Source: Candidatus Solibacter usitatus
GTDB lineage: Bacteria; Acidobacteriota; Terriglobia; Bryobacterales; Bryobacteraceae
Length of the DNA stretch: 33,275 nt
Direction of reading: 5' to 3'
Assembly: GCA_016213245.1 (NCBI GenBank)
Contig: JACRBC010000090.1
Coordinates: forward strand, 1 to 33,275
The notes beneath the pieces are model-generated. The model did no database searches, was not told the origin of the DNA, and saw only the letters and a list, made by a program, of their open reading frames with translations. How positions within the stretch are numbered: position 1 is the stretch's first letter; each line of letters begins with the position of its first letter. The translations under genes were made by a program, and so were the position numbers. Shown piece by piece: positions 1 through 6,318 of the stretch.

Positions 1-317
1 CGTCCGACCTGGCGCGGTTCGCCGCCGAGATCTGGCGGGCATCTCGGGGGGAAGGGGGATCGGTTTTGCAGCCCGGCGCCGCCCGTCTGATGCTGACGCC
101 GCAGATGGGCAACTACGGATTGGGGCTCACCTTGCAGGGGTCGGGCGACGACCTGCGGTTCGGGCACGGCGGAAGCAACAGGGGCTATCAGTACCTGTGG
201 GAGCTGAACGCGGCGACAGGCGACGGATTCGTAATGATGACCAACTCCGGCGCGGGCCAGCGGCTGTTCGGCGGAGTGCGGGAGAAGGCGGCGCAGGAGT
301 TCCGATGGCGCCAATAG
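1..317 (+). CDS. Serine hydrolase, beta-lactamase class C-like family (C-terminal part)
   Basis: The reading frame is open from base 3 of the window to a TAG at 315-317, so only the C-terminal ~104 residues are present. The sequence FGHGGSNRGY resembles the HxG (KTG-like) box of class C beta-lactamase/D-aminopeptidase-type serine hydrolases. It is followed by a strand ending in VMMTNSG, as is usual after that box. The catalytic SxxK and YxN motifs would lie upstream of the window. Members act in the periplasm on peptidoglycan peptides, beta-lactams or esters; the substrate cannot be told from this fragment. The stop lies 13 bases inside the next gene, so the two are probably co-transcribed. 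Confidence 0.75.
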   Translation, partial: SDLARFAAEIWRASRGEGGSVLQPGAARLMLTPQMGNYGLGLTLQGSGDDLRFGHGGSNRGYQYLWELNAATGDGFVMMTNSGAGQRLFGGVREKAAQEFRWRQ

Positions 318-1309
318 GAAGACGCGAGTTCCTCGGCACGGCGGCGTCAGTGGCGCTGCCCGCGGCCGCGCAGCAGACCGGGCGCGTCGTCGTGGTGGGC
401 GACGTCCACGGCGACCTGGACCGGCTTGTCGACGTGCTGTCGATGGCCGGCCTGGTGGGCGACCGGCAGGAATGGACGGGCGGAACGGCGCAACTGGTTC
501 AGTTGGGAGACCTGGTGGACCGCGGGCCCAGAAGCCGCGAGGTGATCGAGTATCTCCAAAAACTGGAGAAGGAAGCCCGCAAGGCCCAGGGGCGGGTGTG
601 GCGCCTGATCGGGAACCACGAAGCCATGCGCATGTTCGGCGACTTGCGTGACGTCCCGGCACAGGAGTACGGACTCTACGCGAACAGAAAGAGCCAGGCG
701 GCGCGGGAGAAGCTCTACCAGTTGCACATCGCCCAGATGGAGGCCTCCGGCGACCCCAGAAAGCGGCTCGATCTCAGCTTGGGATACCGGCAGCAGTGGG
801 AGAAGGAACACCCGCTGGGGGAGATGGAACTGCTCCAGGCGTTTTCCGCGCAAGGGGTGTACGGCAAGTGGTTGGTGGAACAGCGGGCCGCACTGCGGCT
901 GGCCGATACCCTGTTCGTCCACGCGGGAATCTCTCCGAAGTATGCCGAGTGGAGCGAGAGCCGGCTGAACAGCCGCGTGAAGGAAGAGCTGACCGCCGGA
1001 GGGAGGCAGGGCGAGGATGCGGTGTGCCGCGACCTGGAGGGGCCGCTGTGGTGGCGAGGCTTCGCCCAGGATTCCGAGGCGTCGCTGGAGGCGCACGTCG
1101 GCCAGTTGCTGAGCAGGCACGGCGTGAAACGGATCATCGTGGGCCACGTCCCCACCGGCGGCAGAGGGGTGGTAAGCCGGCTGGGCGGAAAACTCGTTCT
1201 GGCTGACGTGGGGCTCTCGAGCCAGTACGGCGGCCGGAGGGCGTGCGTGGTGATTGAAGGCGGCGTTGCGGCCGCTCTCGACCAGGGCAAGCGGCTTCAG
1301 CTCAAGTAG
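305..1309 (+). CDS. Tat-exported Shewanella-like metallophosphatase
   Basis: The product is 334 residues and starts at ATG 305, which overlaps the end of the previous gene. Residues 5-9 (GRREF, then LGTAAS) form a twin-arginine signal ending near PAAAQQ, so export in folded form is likely. Metal-binding blocks of the calcineurin-like PPP fold appear in order: GDVHGD, GDLVDRGPRS, GNHEAM, FVHAGIS and IIVGHVPT. The GNHEAM...GDLRDV arrangement matches the Shewanella-like phosphatase (SLP) branch better than classical PP1/PP2A enzymes. The expected activity is a binuclear-metal phosphoesterase, possibly on phosphoprotein; the natural substrate is unknown. It converges with the epimerase gene and the two coding ends overlap by 13 bases. 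Confidence 0.85.
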   Translation: MAPIGRREFLGTAASVALPAAAQQTGRVVVVGDVHGDLDRLVDVLSMAGLVGDRQEWTGGTAQLVQLGDLVDRGPRSREVIEYLQKLEKEARKAQGRVWRLIGNHEAMRMFGDLRDVPAQEYGLYANRKSQAAREKLYQLHIAQMEASGDPRKRLDLSLGYRQQWEKEHPLGEMELLQAFSAQGVYGKWLVEQRAALRLADTLFVHAGISPKYAEWSESRLNSRVKEELTAGGRQGEDAVCRDLEGPLWWRGFAQDSEASLEAHVGQLLSRHGVKRIIVGHVPTGGRGVVSRLGGKLVLADVGLSSQYGGRRACVVIEGGVAAALDQGKRLQLK

Positions 1310-2184
1310 GAGCCGGAGAAGATCTCGTCGAAGATCGACGGCTTGCGCACCGTCCAGCCGAAGAAGCGGGCGGCCTTGGTGGAGCCGGCCTTGAGGTCCA
1401 TGGCCAGGCAGTCGGCCAGCGGCCCGAGTTGCTGGCGGGCTGTTTCTACGGGAATCAACTCCACTTTGCCCTCGATGCCGCAGGCTTCGGCGACGGCGCG
1501 GGCGATCTTGCCGGTGGTCTGGGGCATACCGCCGCAGGCGATGAAGAGTTCGCCCGGCGCGGGCGAAGTGACGGCGCGCACATACAGATCGGCCAGGTCG
1601 TCGATATGGACGGTGGACCAGTGGTTCTCGCCGTTGCCGATGATGCGGACCGCGCCATGCTCCCGGGCGCTCTGGAAGAGGCCGGCCAGCGCTCCGCCCT
1701 TGCGGCCGTGGACCATGCCGGGGCGCAGCACCACGCTCTTGACGCCGCGTTCCTTGGCGGCGCAAACCATCTCCTCCACCGTCGGACGCCAGGCGACCAA
1801 AGGCGGCGGCTTGAGCATGGCGGCCTCGCCGACCATCCGCCCGCCGGTGTCGCCGGTCACCCAAACCCCGCTACTGTAGACAAACGGCTTGCCGGAGCCG
1901 GCCAAGGCGTCGAGCATGGCGGCCACGGCGGTCGAATCGCGCGCCCCGGCCCCTGCGCCGAACTTCATCGCCGCGTGGATGACCGCTTCGGAATCGGCTG
2001 CCGCCGCGCTGAGGCCCGGCAAGTCGTCCAGGTCCCCGATGCGGGACACAAAGCCCCTGGATTCGAGCAGATGGGCCCTCTCCTGATTGCGCGCCAGGCC
2101 GACTACCTGGTGCCCGGCCGCCTTCAGAGCATCGCAAACCGCCCCGCCGACGTAGCCCGTTGCTCCCGTGACTAGAATCTTCAT
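1297..2184 (-). CDS. NAD-dependent epimerase/dehydratase family protein
   Basis: The product is 295 residues. ATG 2184 is preferred over the longer frame to 2250 because a GGAG ribosome site lies about 8 bases before it and the Rossmann motif GATGYVGG falls at residues 7-14, as usual for the family. The core resembles extended short-chain dehydrogenases. The catalytic region reads VYSSGVWVTG, and the usual YxxxK signature is not clearly present (YSSGVW occupies the serine region), so this may be an atypical or NmrA-like member. LRPGMVHG later in the protein is typical of epimerases. The substrate is unknown. A 7-base inverted repeat lies just upstream at 2204-2231. Confidence 0.8.
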   Translation of the reverse strand: MKILVTGATGYVGGAVCDALKAAGHQVVGLARNQERAHLLESRGFVSRIGDLDDLPGLSAAAADSEAVIHAAMKFGAGAGARDSTAVAAMLDALAGSGKPFVYSSGVWVTGDTGGRMVGEAAMLKPPPLVAWRPTVEEMVCAAKERGVKSVVLRPGMVHGRKGGALAGLFQSAREHGAVRIIGNGENHWSTVHIDDLADLYVRAVTSPAPGELFIACGGMPQTTGKIARAVAEACGIEGKVELIPVETARQQLGPLADCLAMDLKAGSTKAARFFGWTVRKPSIFDEIFSGSYLS

Positions 2185-2203
2185 CAAAAAGTCTCCAAAT
2201 AGC

Positions 2204-2231
2204 TGACGCTCAGACAGACAGTGTAGCGTCA
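2204..2231 (-). promoter_or_regulatory. Inverted repeat in the epimerase promoter region
   Basis: TGACGCT (2204-2210) and AGCGTCA (2225-2231) are perfect inverted repeats separated by 14 bases. On the minus strand the distal arm contains TTGACG, which resembles a -35 box. A dimeric repressor bound here would block transcription of the epimerase gene that starts at 2184. The arrangement is seen directly; a regulatory role is inferred. Confidence 0.35.
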
Positions 2232-2277
2232 AATCAAAACTGGAGTGCAACGCCCTGAAGGTGTTGACGAGTTTAAA

Positions 2278-2299
2278 CCTCCGTCAAGGAGGGGATGCA
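2278..2299. repeat. Collapsed third copy of the three-hairpin element
   Basis: CCTCCGTCA at 2278-2286 is identical to 2626-2634 of copy 2, and GGGGATGCA at 2291-2299 is identical to 2666-2674. In copy 2 these two segments flank the middle hairpin. Here they are nearly joined, as if that hairpin had been deleted. CCTCC/GGAGG can pair locally around a GTCAA loop. An 8-base palindrome GTTTAAAC ends at its left edge (2271-2278). Confidence 0.4.
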
Positions 2300-2308
2300 C
2301 CAATGGAG

Positions 2309-2404
2309 AGAAGGCCCTGTGGCTGGGAGCCGCAGAGCCTTCTTTGAGGGGCTAGTGAGGGGCTGGGTCCCCTCACGGGATGTTTGAAGTCGATGACGAC
2401 TCAA
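2309..2404. repeat. Structured repeat, copy 1 (three hairpins)
   Basis: Three successive hairpins are visible. A: AGAAGGC (2309-2315) pairs with GCCTTCT (2337-2343); a C/A mismatch follows, then CTG/CAG, a U-G wobble and GGC/GCC around a TGGGA loop. B: GTGAGGGG (2355-2362) pairs with CCCCTCAC (2369-2376) around CTGGGT. C: AGTCG (2388-2392) pairs with CGACT (2397-2401) around ATGA, extended by pairs across a bulged A. The order, loops and spacing match copy 2 about 290 bases downstream. The region has no convincing ORF. The transcribed strand is not known. Confidence 0.6.
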
Positions 2405-2598
2405 TTGCCCTTCTTGGTGCACCTGGACTGCCAAACTCTCATCTACATGGAATCATGCGATTACCGGCGAGTCTTGTCATCGGGCGGGCTGGGTTGGGGC
2501 ATATGACTAGGGTGGACCCGGCCCATTGGGTGAGACTTCACACCCTCGAGTACGATTAGGTTTGGCTGACTCCCTGGAGGCTGGCCCTGAAAAGCGTA

Positions 2599-2695
2599 GA
2601 GGCCGTGTGGCTGGGAACCGCACGGCCTCCGTCAGAGGGGCTTGTGAGGAGCTGGGCCTCCTCACGGGGATGCAATTAAGTCGATGACGACTTAT
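2599..2695. repeat. Structured repeat, copy 2 (three hairpins)
   Basis: Hairpin A: GAGGCCGTG (2599-2607) pairs with CACGGCCTC (2621-2629), then a U-G wobble and GG/CC around a CTGGGAA loop. Hairpin B: GTGAGGAG (2644-2651) pairs with CTCCTCAC (2658-2665) around CTGGGC. Hairpin C: TAAGTCG (2677-2683) pairs with CGACTTA (2688-2694) around ATGA. Relative to copy 1, a G-C pair in B has become A-T and a C-G pair in A has become G-C, so pairing is kept. A run of seven T (2740-2746) lies 45 bases downstream on the + strand and could end a + strand transcript. Confidence 0.6.
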
Positions 2696-2775
2696 GTGTT
2701 AGAGTCATTATGCATTACGGACAAGAGAGTCTGCAAGTGTTTTTTTATTATGTACATTTCAGACTGGATTGATCG

Positions 2776-3762
2776 TTACTCGAGGTAACGCTTCAGGTCC
2801 GGGTTGAGCAGGCGCTGGACGTCGGGCGAGTCGAGATCCTGGCGGCGGAGGAGCCTGGGCGGAAGCTTCTGAACCTTCTCCACTGGCTGCTTCCGTATGG
2901 CCTGGAAAGCGGCCTGGACGGAGCGGTAGCCGATCTGGAAAGGGTCCTGGGCGACCAGTGAGTCGATGACACCTTCCCTGAGCTGGTCGATGAGGGCGGG
3001 CGACCAGTCGAAGCCGACCAGCGGGACTTTGCTTTGGCGGGATTTCAGAGCCTGGGCGGCGCCGACCGTGGCGCCTTCATTGACCGAGAAGATGGCGTCG
3101 AGCGCGGGCAGGGCGGTGAGGATATTCTCGGTGACGGCCATGGACTTGGCGAAGTCCGAATAGGCGTAACGCTTGTCGGCGATGCGGATGCCGGCGAAGG
3201 CGGAGCGAAGGTGCTCCTCGAAGCCCTGTTCCCGGGCCATGGTGGAGGCGACGCCTGGGACGCCGGCCACGATAGCGACCGTGCCTTTGCCGCCGCAGAT
3301 AGCGGCGACGCGTTCGGCGGCCAGCCTGCCGGCGGCGTAGTTATCGGTGGCGACCCAAGAGGAGTAGGCCTCGGAATCGAGGCCGGAGTCGAAGATGACA
3401 ACGGGGATGCCGAGCGCGGCGGCACGTTCGACGGCGCCGGCGAGCGCTTTGCGGTCGATGGGAGAGAGGCAGAGGGCGTCGACGCGGCGGTTGATCATGG
3501 CGTCGACGATCTGGAGCTGGCCGTTGAAGTCGGACTCGGTGGCGGGGGGACTCCACTGGATCTCCAGGCCGTGTTCGCGGGCGGCGGCGACGGCGCCGGC
3601 GTGGATGGACTGCCAGAAGAGGTGGGTACGGCCCTGGGCGATGACGGCGACGACCTTGCGCGAAGAGCGGTGGCACGCCGCGGCCCAGGGCAAGGCCAAG
3701 AGCGTCCGGCGGGAGAGGGTTGCGGCTCTGTCGTTGCTGGAGAAATACATCTGGACCGGCAC
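2776..3762 (-). CDS. Sugar ABC transporter substrate-binding lipoprotein (RbsB-like)
   Basis: The product is 328 residues. GTG 3762 is preferred because GAGG lies about 8 bases upstream; an ATG at 3750 is the alternative. Residues 18-30 combine a twin-arginine start (SRRTLLAL) with a lipobox ending WAAAC, so a Tat-exported lipoprotein is likely. The rest fits the periplasmic-binding-protein type I fold: VVAVIAQGRTHLFWQSI at the N-terminus, LQIVDAMINRRVDALCLSP, IPVVIFDSGLD, TDNYAAGRLAA, and VPLVGFDWSP near the hinge. Such proteins bind ribose, galactose, inositol or similar sugars. No permease or ATPase gene is adjacent, so its transporter, if any, lies elsewhere. It follows the aldo/keto reductase gene by 9 bases. 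Confidence 0.8.
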   Translation of the reverse strand: MPVQMYFSSNDRAATLSRRTLLALPWAAACHRSSRKVVAVIAQGRTHLFWQSIHAGAVAAAREHGLEIQWSPPATESDFNGQLQIVDAMINRRVDALCLSPIDRKALAGAVERAAALGIPVVIFDSGLDSEAYSSWVATDNYAAGRLAAERVAAICGGKGTVAIVAGVPGVASTMAREQGFEEHLRSAFAGIRIADKRYAYSDFAKSMAVTENILTALPALDAIFSVNEGATVGAAQALKSRQSKVPLVGFDWSPALIDQLREGVIDSLVAQDPFQIGYRSVQAAFQAIRKQPVEKVQKLPPRLLRRQDLDSPDVQRLLNPDLKRYLE

Positions 3763-3771
3763 TCGATGGCC

Positions 3772-4629
3772 TCAGCCTCGTGTGGAGGCGGCGGGGATCT
3801 TCCTGAGGAGGTCGCTCATTTCGGCGATGCTTTCGGCGCCGATGGTGAAGCAATCGAGGACATCCTGGGCCAGCGCGAACTGGAGGCATTCGTCGGCCTT
3901 GTCGCGAAGCTTGCCGGCGCCGAGGATCTTCATGCCGATGATGCCTTTGCCGGCGGCCTTCATCTCCTGGAGCACGGGAATCACCTGGGCGGGCGGCCCA
4001 TCCATGGCGACACCGGCGGGGTTGAGGCGCGCCAGGTCCACCTCCACCCAAGGGGTGCGGGCGGCGGTCTTGAGCGCGGCCAGGGTGTGGCAACTGACGC
4101 CCTTGGTGCGAACGACGCCCTTTTCCTGGAGCTGGCTGATGTACTCCATGGCGCCCTTCTTGCGCTCGGGCCAGGTGCCGTCCATCATGCAGTGGAGCAG
4201 CAGGATGTCGATGTAGTCGGTACCGATCTCGCGCCGGAAGCGGTCGATGTCGGCCTTCATCTCGGCCTCGGTGGAGGCGTGGGTCTTGGACATGATGACG
4301 ACCTTGTCGCGGGGCACGCGCCTGAGGCCCTCCTTGACGTGGGCGTGGGTGCCGTACTGGTCGGCGGAATCCCAGAAGGTCAGTCCGTTGTCATGGCCGG
4401 CTTTGAGCAGGTCGCCGACGCCGCCGAGCCCAAGTTTCTTGGTCTGGTTGGAGGAGCCTCCGCCGCCGTTGGTGCCGGTACCCTGCGCCAGGCGGCTGAG
4501 GCGGATCTTGCGCGGGCCCAGCGTGACGATATCGGAGGCCTCTTTGCGGGCGCCGGCCAGCAGGTGGCAGGGGAAGGCGTTGAGACCGGCAAGTCCGGCT
4601 CCGGTGGTGAGAAAGGCGCGTCGTTGCAT
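3772..4629 (-). CDS. Tat-exported aldo/keto reductase
   Basis: The product is 285 residues. ATG 4629 is chosen because GGGAGG lies directly upstream and the frame then opens with a twin-arginine signal (MQRRAFLTTGAGLAG). Aldo/keto reductase landmarks are visible: DSADQYG with the catalytic Asp and Tyr, VIMSKTHAST with the Lys, and IDILLLHCM with the His. The typical NADPH-binding tail appears short, and IGAESIAEM replaces the usual IGxxxxxxL end. Substrate and cofactor are unknown; sugar-related neighbours suggest a carbonyl or sugar substrate. It is co-transcribed with the downstream binding protein. Export of a nicotinamide-dependent enzyme is unusual, so a tightly held cofactor is possible. 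Confidence 0.83.
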   Translation of the reverse strand: MQRRAFLTTGAGLAGLNAFPCHLLAGARKEASDIVTLGPRKIRLSRLAQGTGTNGGGGSSNQTKKLGLGGVGDLLKAGHDNGLTFWDSADQYGTHAHVKEGLRRVPRDKVVIMSKTHASTEAEMKADIDRFRREIGTDYIDILLLHCMMDGTWPERKKGAMEYISQLQEKGVVRTKGVSCHTLAALKTAARTPWVEVDLARLNPAGVAMDGPPAQVIPVLQEMKAAGKGIIGMKILGAGKLRDKADECLQFALAQDVLDCFTIGAESIAEMSDLLRKIPAASTRG

Positions 4630-4709
4630 GAGACCTCCCAGGTGGCTTGGCCCGATGCGCGGGCCGGATGTTTGAGACGATAGCACACCGCCTGCGGTGG
4701 CGGCCACGT

Positions 4710-5681
4710 CTACGGGGGAGTCGCGCTGAAGAGCGCCAACTGGCCGCCGGTGTGCCAGAACATGACGCTGCTGGAAGAGTCGAGACGGCCTTCTCTCAGA
4801 TAGGCGAGCATGCCGGCGAAGGCTTTGGCGGTGTAGACGGGATCGAGCACGATGCCCTCGGTGCGGCCGAGCAAGCGGAGGGCCTCTTGCGACTCGGGAG
4901 AGGGGATGCCGTAGCCGGGGCCGGCGAAGCGCTCCTCGACGTGGATTTCGGTGAGGAGGGTTCGGGCGGGCAACTCGAGCATCAGTTCGAGCCCGGAGAG
5001 GATGGACTGGACGCTCTCCCGGACCTCGGCCGCGGTATCTCCGGCGCTGACGCCGACCAGGTGGGTATCGCGGAAGCCGTACAGGCGCAGGCCGGCCAGC
5101 AGGCCGGCCTGCGTGCCGCCACTCGATGAAGAGTGGAAAATGACGCCTGGCGCGGATTCGAGTTCGGAGATGGCGCGGACAAAACCCAGGGCGCCCAGAG
5201 GCGTGGAGGCGCCGAGCGGGATCTCCATGGGATGCCTGCCAGCGGCGCGCAGTGAATCGGACAGTTCAGCCATCGCGGAGGCCCGTGAGCCGCTGTCGGC
5301 GACACGGTGGATCGAAGCGCCGTAGATCTCATCCAGAAAAAGCGATGCCGGCACGCCGGACTGCGACGCGGGGCTGAGCACCAGGTGGCATTCAAGGCCC
5401 GTCTGGGCGGCAATGGCGGCGGTGATGCGGCAGTGGTTGGAGGTTTCGGCGCCGCAGGTGATCACGCTGTCGTAGCCCTGGCGCAGGGCCTTTGAAAAGT
5501 AGTACTCCAACTTACGAATCTTGTTGCCGCCGAAGCCGGGGCCTGCCAGATCGTCCCGCTTGATCAGCAGGCGGGGCCGGACGTTCAAGTGGCTGCGAAG
5601 GCGCGCAAGCTCCTGGAGGGGCGTCGGGTAGAGGCCGAGTGGAATCCGGCCGATTTGCTGGAGGCGATCGAGCGGTGTCAT
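4710..5681 (-). CDS. PLP-dependent deaminase: D-cysteine desulfhydrase/ACC deaminase family
   Basis: The product is 323 residues, close to the usual length of the family. ATG 5681 is preceded by AGGA. The PLP-lysine motif is seen in GFGGNKIRKLEYY, and LLIKRDDLAGP precedes it as in DcyD and ACC deaminase. SSSGGTQAGLLAGL matches the phosphate-binding loop and HTGGQLALF the C-terminal closure. D-cysteine desulfhydrase yields pyruvate, sulfide and ammonia; ACC deaminase yields 2-oxobutyrate and ammonia. Residues that separate the two cannot be judged with confidence from the sequence alone, so no symbol is given. Its promoter probably lies at 5700-5745, shared with the small ORF on the other strand. 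Confidence 0.85.
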   Translation of the reverse strand: MTPLDRLQQIGRIPLGLYPTPLQELARLRSHLNVRPRLLIKRDDLAGPGFGGNKIRKLEYYFSKALRQGYDSVITCGAETSNHCRITAAIAAQTGLECHLVLSPASQSGVPASLFLDEIYGASIHRVADSGSRASAMAELSDSLRAAGRHPMEIPLGASTPLGALGFVRAISELESAPGVIFHSSSSGGTQAGLLAGLRLYGFRDTHLVGVSAGDTAAEVRESVQSILSGLELMLELPARTLLTEIHVEERFAGPGYGIPSPESQEALRLLGRTEGIVLDPVYTAKAFAGMLAYLREGRLDSSSSVMFWHTGGQLALFSATPP

Positions 5682-5716
5682 AGTCCTACTGGCAGGATAA
5701 CGCCGGAAGCGCGTAC

Positions 5717-5724
5717 AGTATACT
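5717..5724. promoter_or_regulatory. Symmetric -10-like box between divergent genes
   Basis: AGTATACT is a perfect palindrome, so the same bases read TATACT on both strands. It sits 36 bases from the start of the minus-strand desulfhydrase gene and 19 bases before the ATG of the small plus-strand ORF. No strong -35 box is seen on either side. Use as a two-way promoter is inferred. Confidence 0.3.
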
Positions 5725-5743
5725 CAGGCGGTAACCCATTGAA

Positions 5744-5941
5744 ATGATAGAACGGCGCTCAACGACGGCTGAGACTCGCACCCAGGCAGCGGAGCGGTTT
5801 TTCGCGCCGCGAGGCTGGCGGCTGGCACGTCTGGTTGCGATGCTGGCGTTGGCCGGTATCGGGTTGGGGTATTGCCAGTCGTCCTACATGCGGCGCGTGA
5901 GGCAGGCGCCGGCGGTGACGGGGGCGGTGCCGGAGCCTTGA
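5744..5941 (+). CDS. Small single-pass membrane protein (hypothetical)
   Basis: This is a possible 65-residue protein. It has a charged N-terminus of about 27 residues (IERRSTTAETRTQAAERFF), one hydrophobic segment (LARLVAMLALAGIGLGYC), then a short basic tail (MRRVRQ) and a proline-rich end. No family is recognised. The ribosome site before ATG 5744 is weak. A TATACT box 19 bases upstream supports transcription. The frame has the high third-position GC expected here, but at this length it could be chance. Confidence 0.4.
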   Translation: MIERRSTTAETRTQAAERFFAPRGWRLARLVAMLALAGIGLGYCQSSYMRRVRQAPAVTGAVPEP

Positions 5942-5944
5942 CGG

Positions 5945-5989
5945 AAAAAGAAAACGGCCCGGCGTTGGAGGAGGATTCGCCGGGCCGTT
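5945..5989 (-). terminator. Minus-strand intrinsic terminator-like hairpin with a CCUCCUCC loop
   Basis: AACGGCCCGGCG (5953-5964) and CGCCGGGCCGTT (5978-5989) form a perfect 12-base stem with a 13-base loop. Read on the minus strand the stem is followed by TTCTTTTT, the usual pattern of a Rho-independent terminator. The minus-strand loop reads AATCCTCCTCCAA, complementary to Shine-Dalgarno sequences. No minus-strand gene lies directly upstream, so it may end an unannotated small RNA from the 6.0-6.3 kb region. Confidence 0.55.
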
Positions 5990-6304
5990 GGTTGCGTGGA
6001 AGACTGGCTCGGAGGGAATCTCCGGCGCCGCCGTATCTCCAGCAAGAAGTCGTCAAGAGAGCACGACGCCACTCCTTTTGACGTGGAATGTGCGCCCGCC
6101 TCGAACAACAGACTCATATGTATTAAAATGCACCCGCCGGGGGAAATCAAGAGGACATGTGCGGTTGAGGCGAAGAATGCCCGTTCGATAGGTGGAATGA
6201 GCCAGCCCGTGTGATGCACGAGGGCACGCGAGCGGTCCGAAATGAACGGACCTTCACGCCGGGTAAACGGGGCCGCGCACGGGAGGCGGAACCCGGCAGT
6301 CTGT

Positions 6305-6310
6305 TATGAT
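6305..6310 (+). promoter_or_regulatory. -10-like box of the ROK kinase gene; probable leaderless start
   Basis: TATGAT ends 8 bases before ATG 6319. With the normal spacing from a -10 box, transcription would begin at or within a few bases of the start codon. No ribosome-binding sequence is seen between them, which fits a leaderless mRNA. No clear -35 box is visible about 17 bases upstream. Confidence 0.4.
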
Positions 6311-6318
6311 GCGGCTTC

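Larger units (their letters stand above)
2185..2775. other. Gene-free region holding the structured repeats
   Basis: This stretch of about 590 bases between the epimerase start and the end of the sugar-binding protein gene has no plausible coding frame. It holds the epimerase promoter side (2185-2240), a collapsed element copy (2278-2299), two full three-hairpin copies (2309-2404 and 2599-2695), and an unassigned spacer (2407-2590) with a short GGTGCACC palindrome. Its right end (2696-2775) is noticeably AT-rich for this genome. It shows no IS-like inverted ends and no tRNA-like fold. Confidence 0.6.
5942..6318. other. Gene-free, hairpin-rich region upstream of the ROK kinase
   Basis: The 377 bases hold no convincing gene. 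Besides the hairpin at 5945-5989 there are two further perfect inverted repeats: GGTCCG/CGGACC (6234-6239 and 6247-6252, loop AAATGAA) and GCCGGGT/ACCCGGC (6258-6264 and 6291-6297). The middle part (6050-6180) is richer in A and T than the surrounding genes. The TATGAT box of the kinase gene lies at its right edge. Confidence 0.45.

Noticed and set aside
2309-2695. CRISPR-like array
   Set aside because: There are only two full copies, about 290 bases apart, of roughly 95 bases each, with internal hairpins and no uniform spacers; no cas genes are nearby.
2309-2695. Integron attC sites
   Set aside because: The hairpins lack the conserved RYYYAAC/GTTRRRY ends, and there are no gene cassettes or integrase.
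3034-4683. 549-codon open frame antisense to the binding protein and reductase genes
   Set aside because: The translation is repetitive G/A/D/V-rich sequence without motifs. Both minus-strand genes beneath it have signal peptides, family motifs and ribosome sites.
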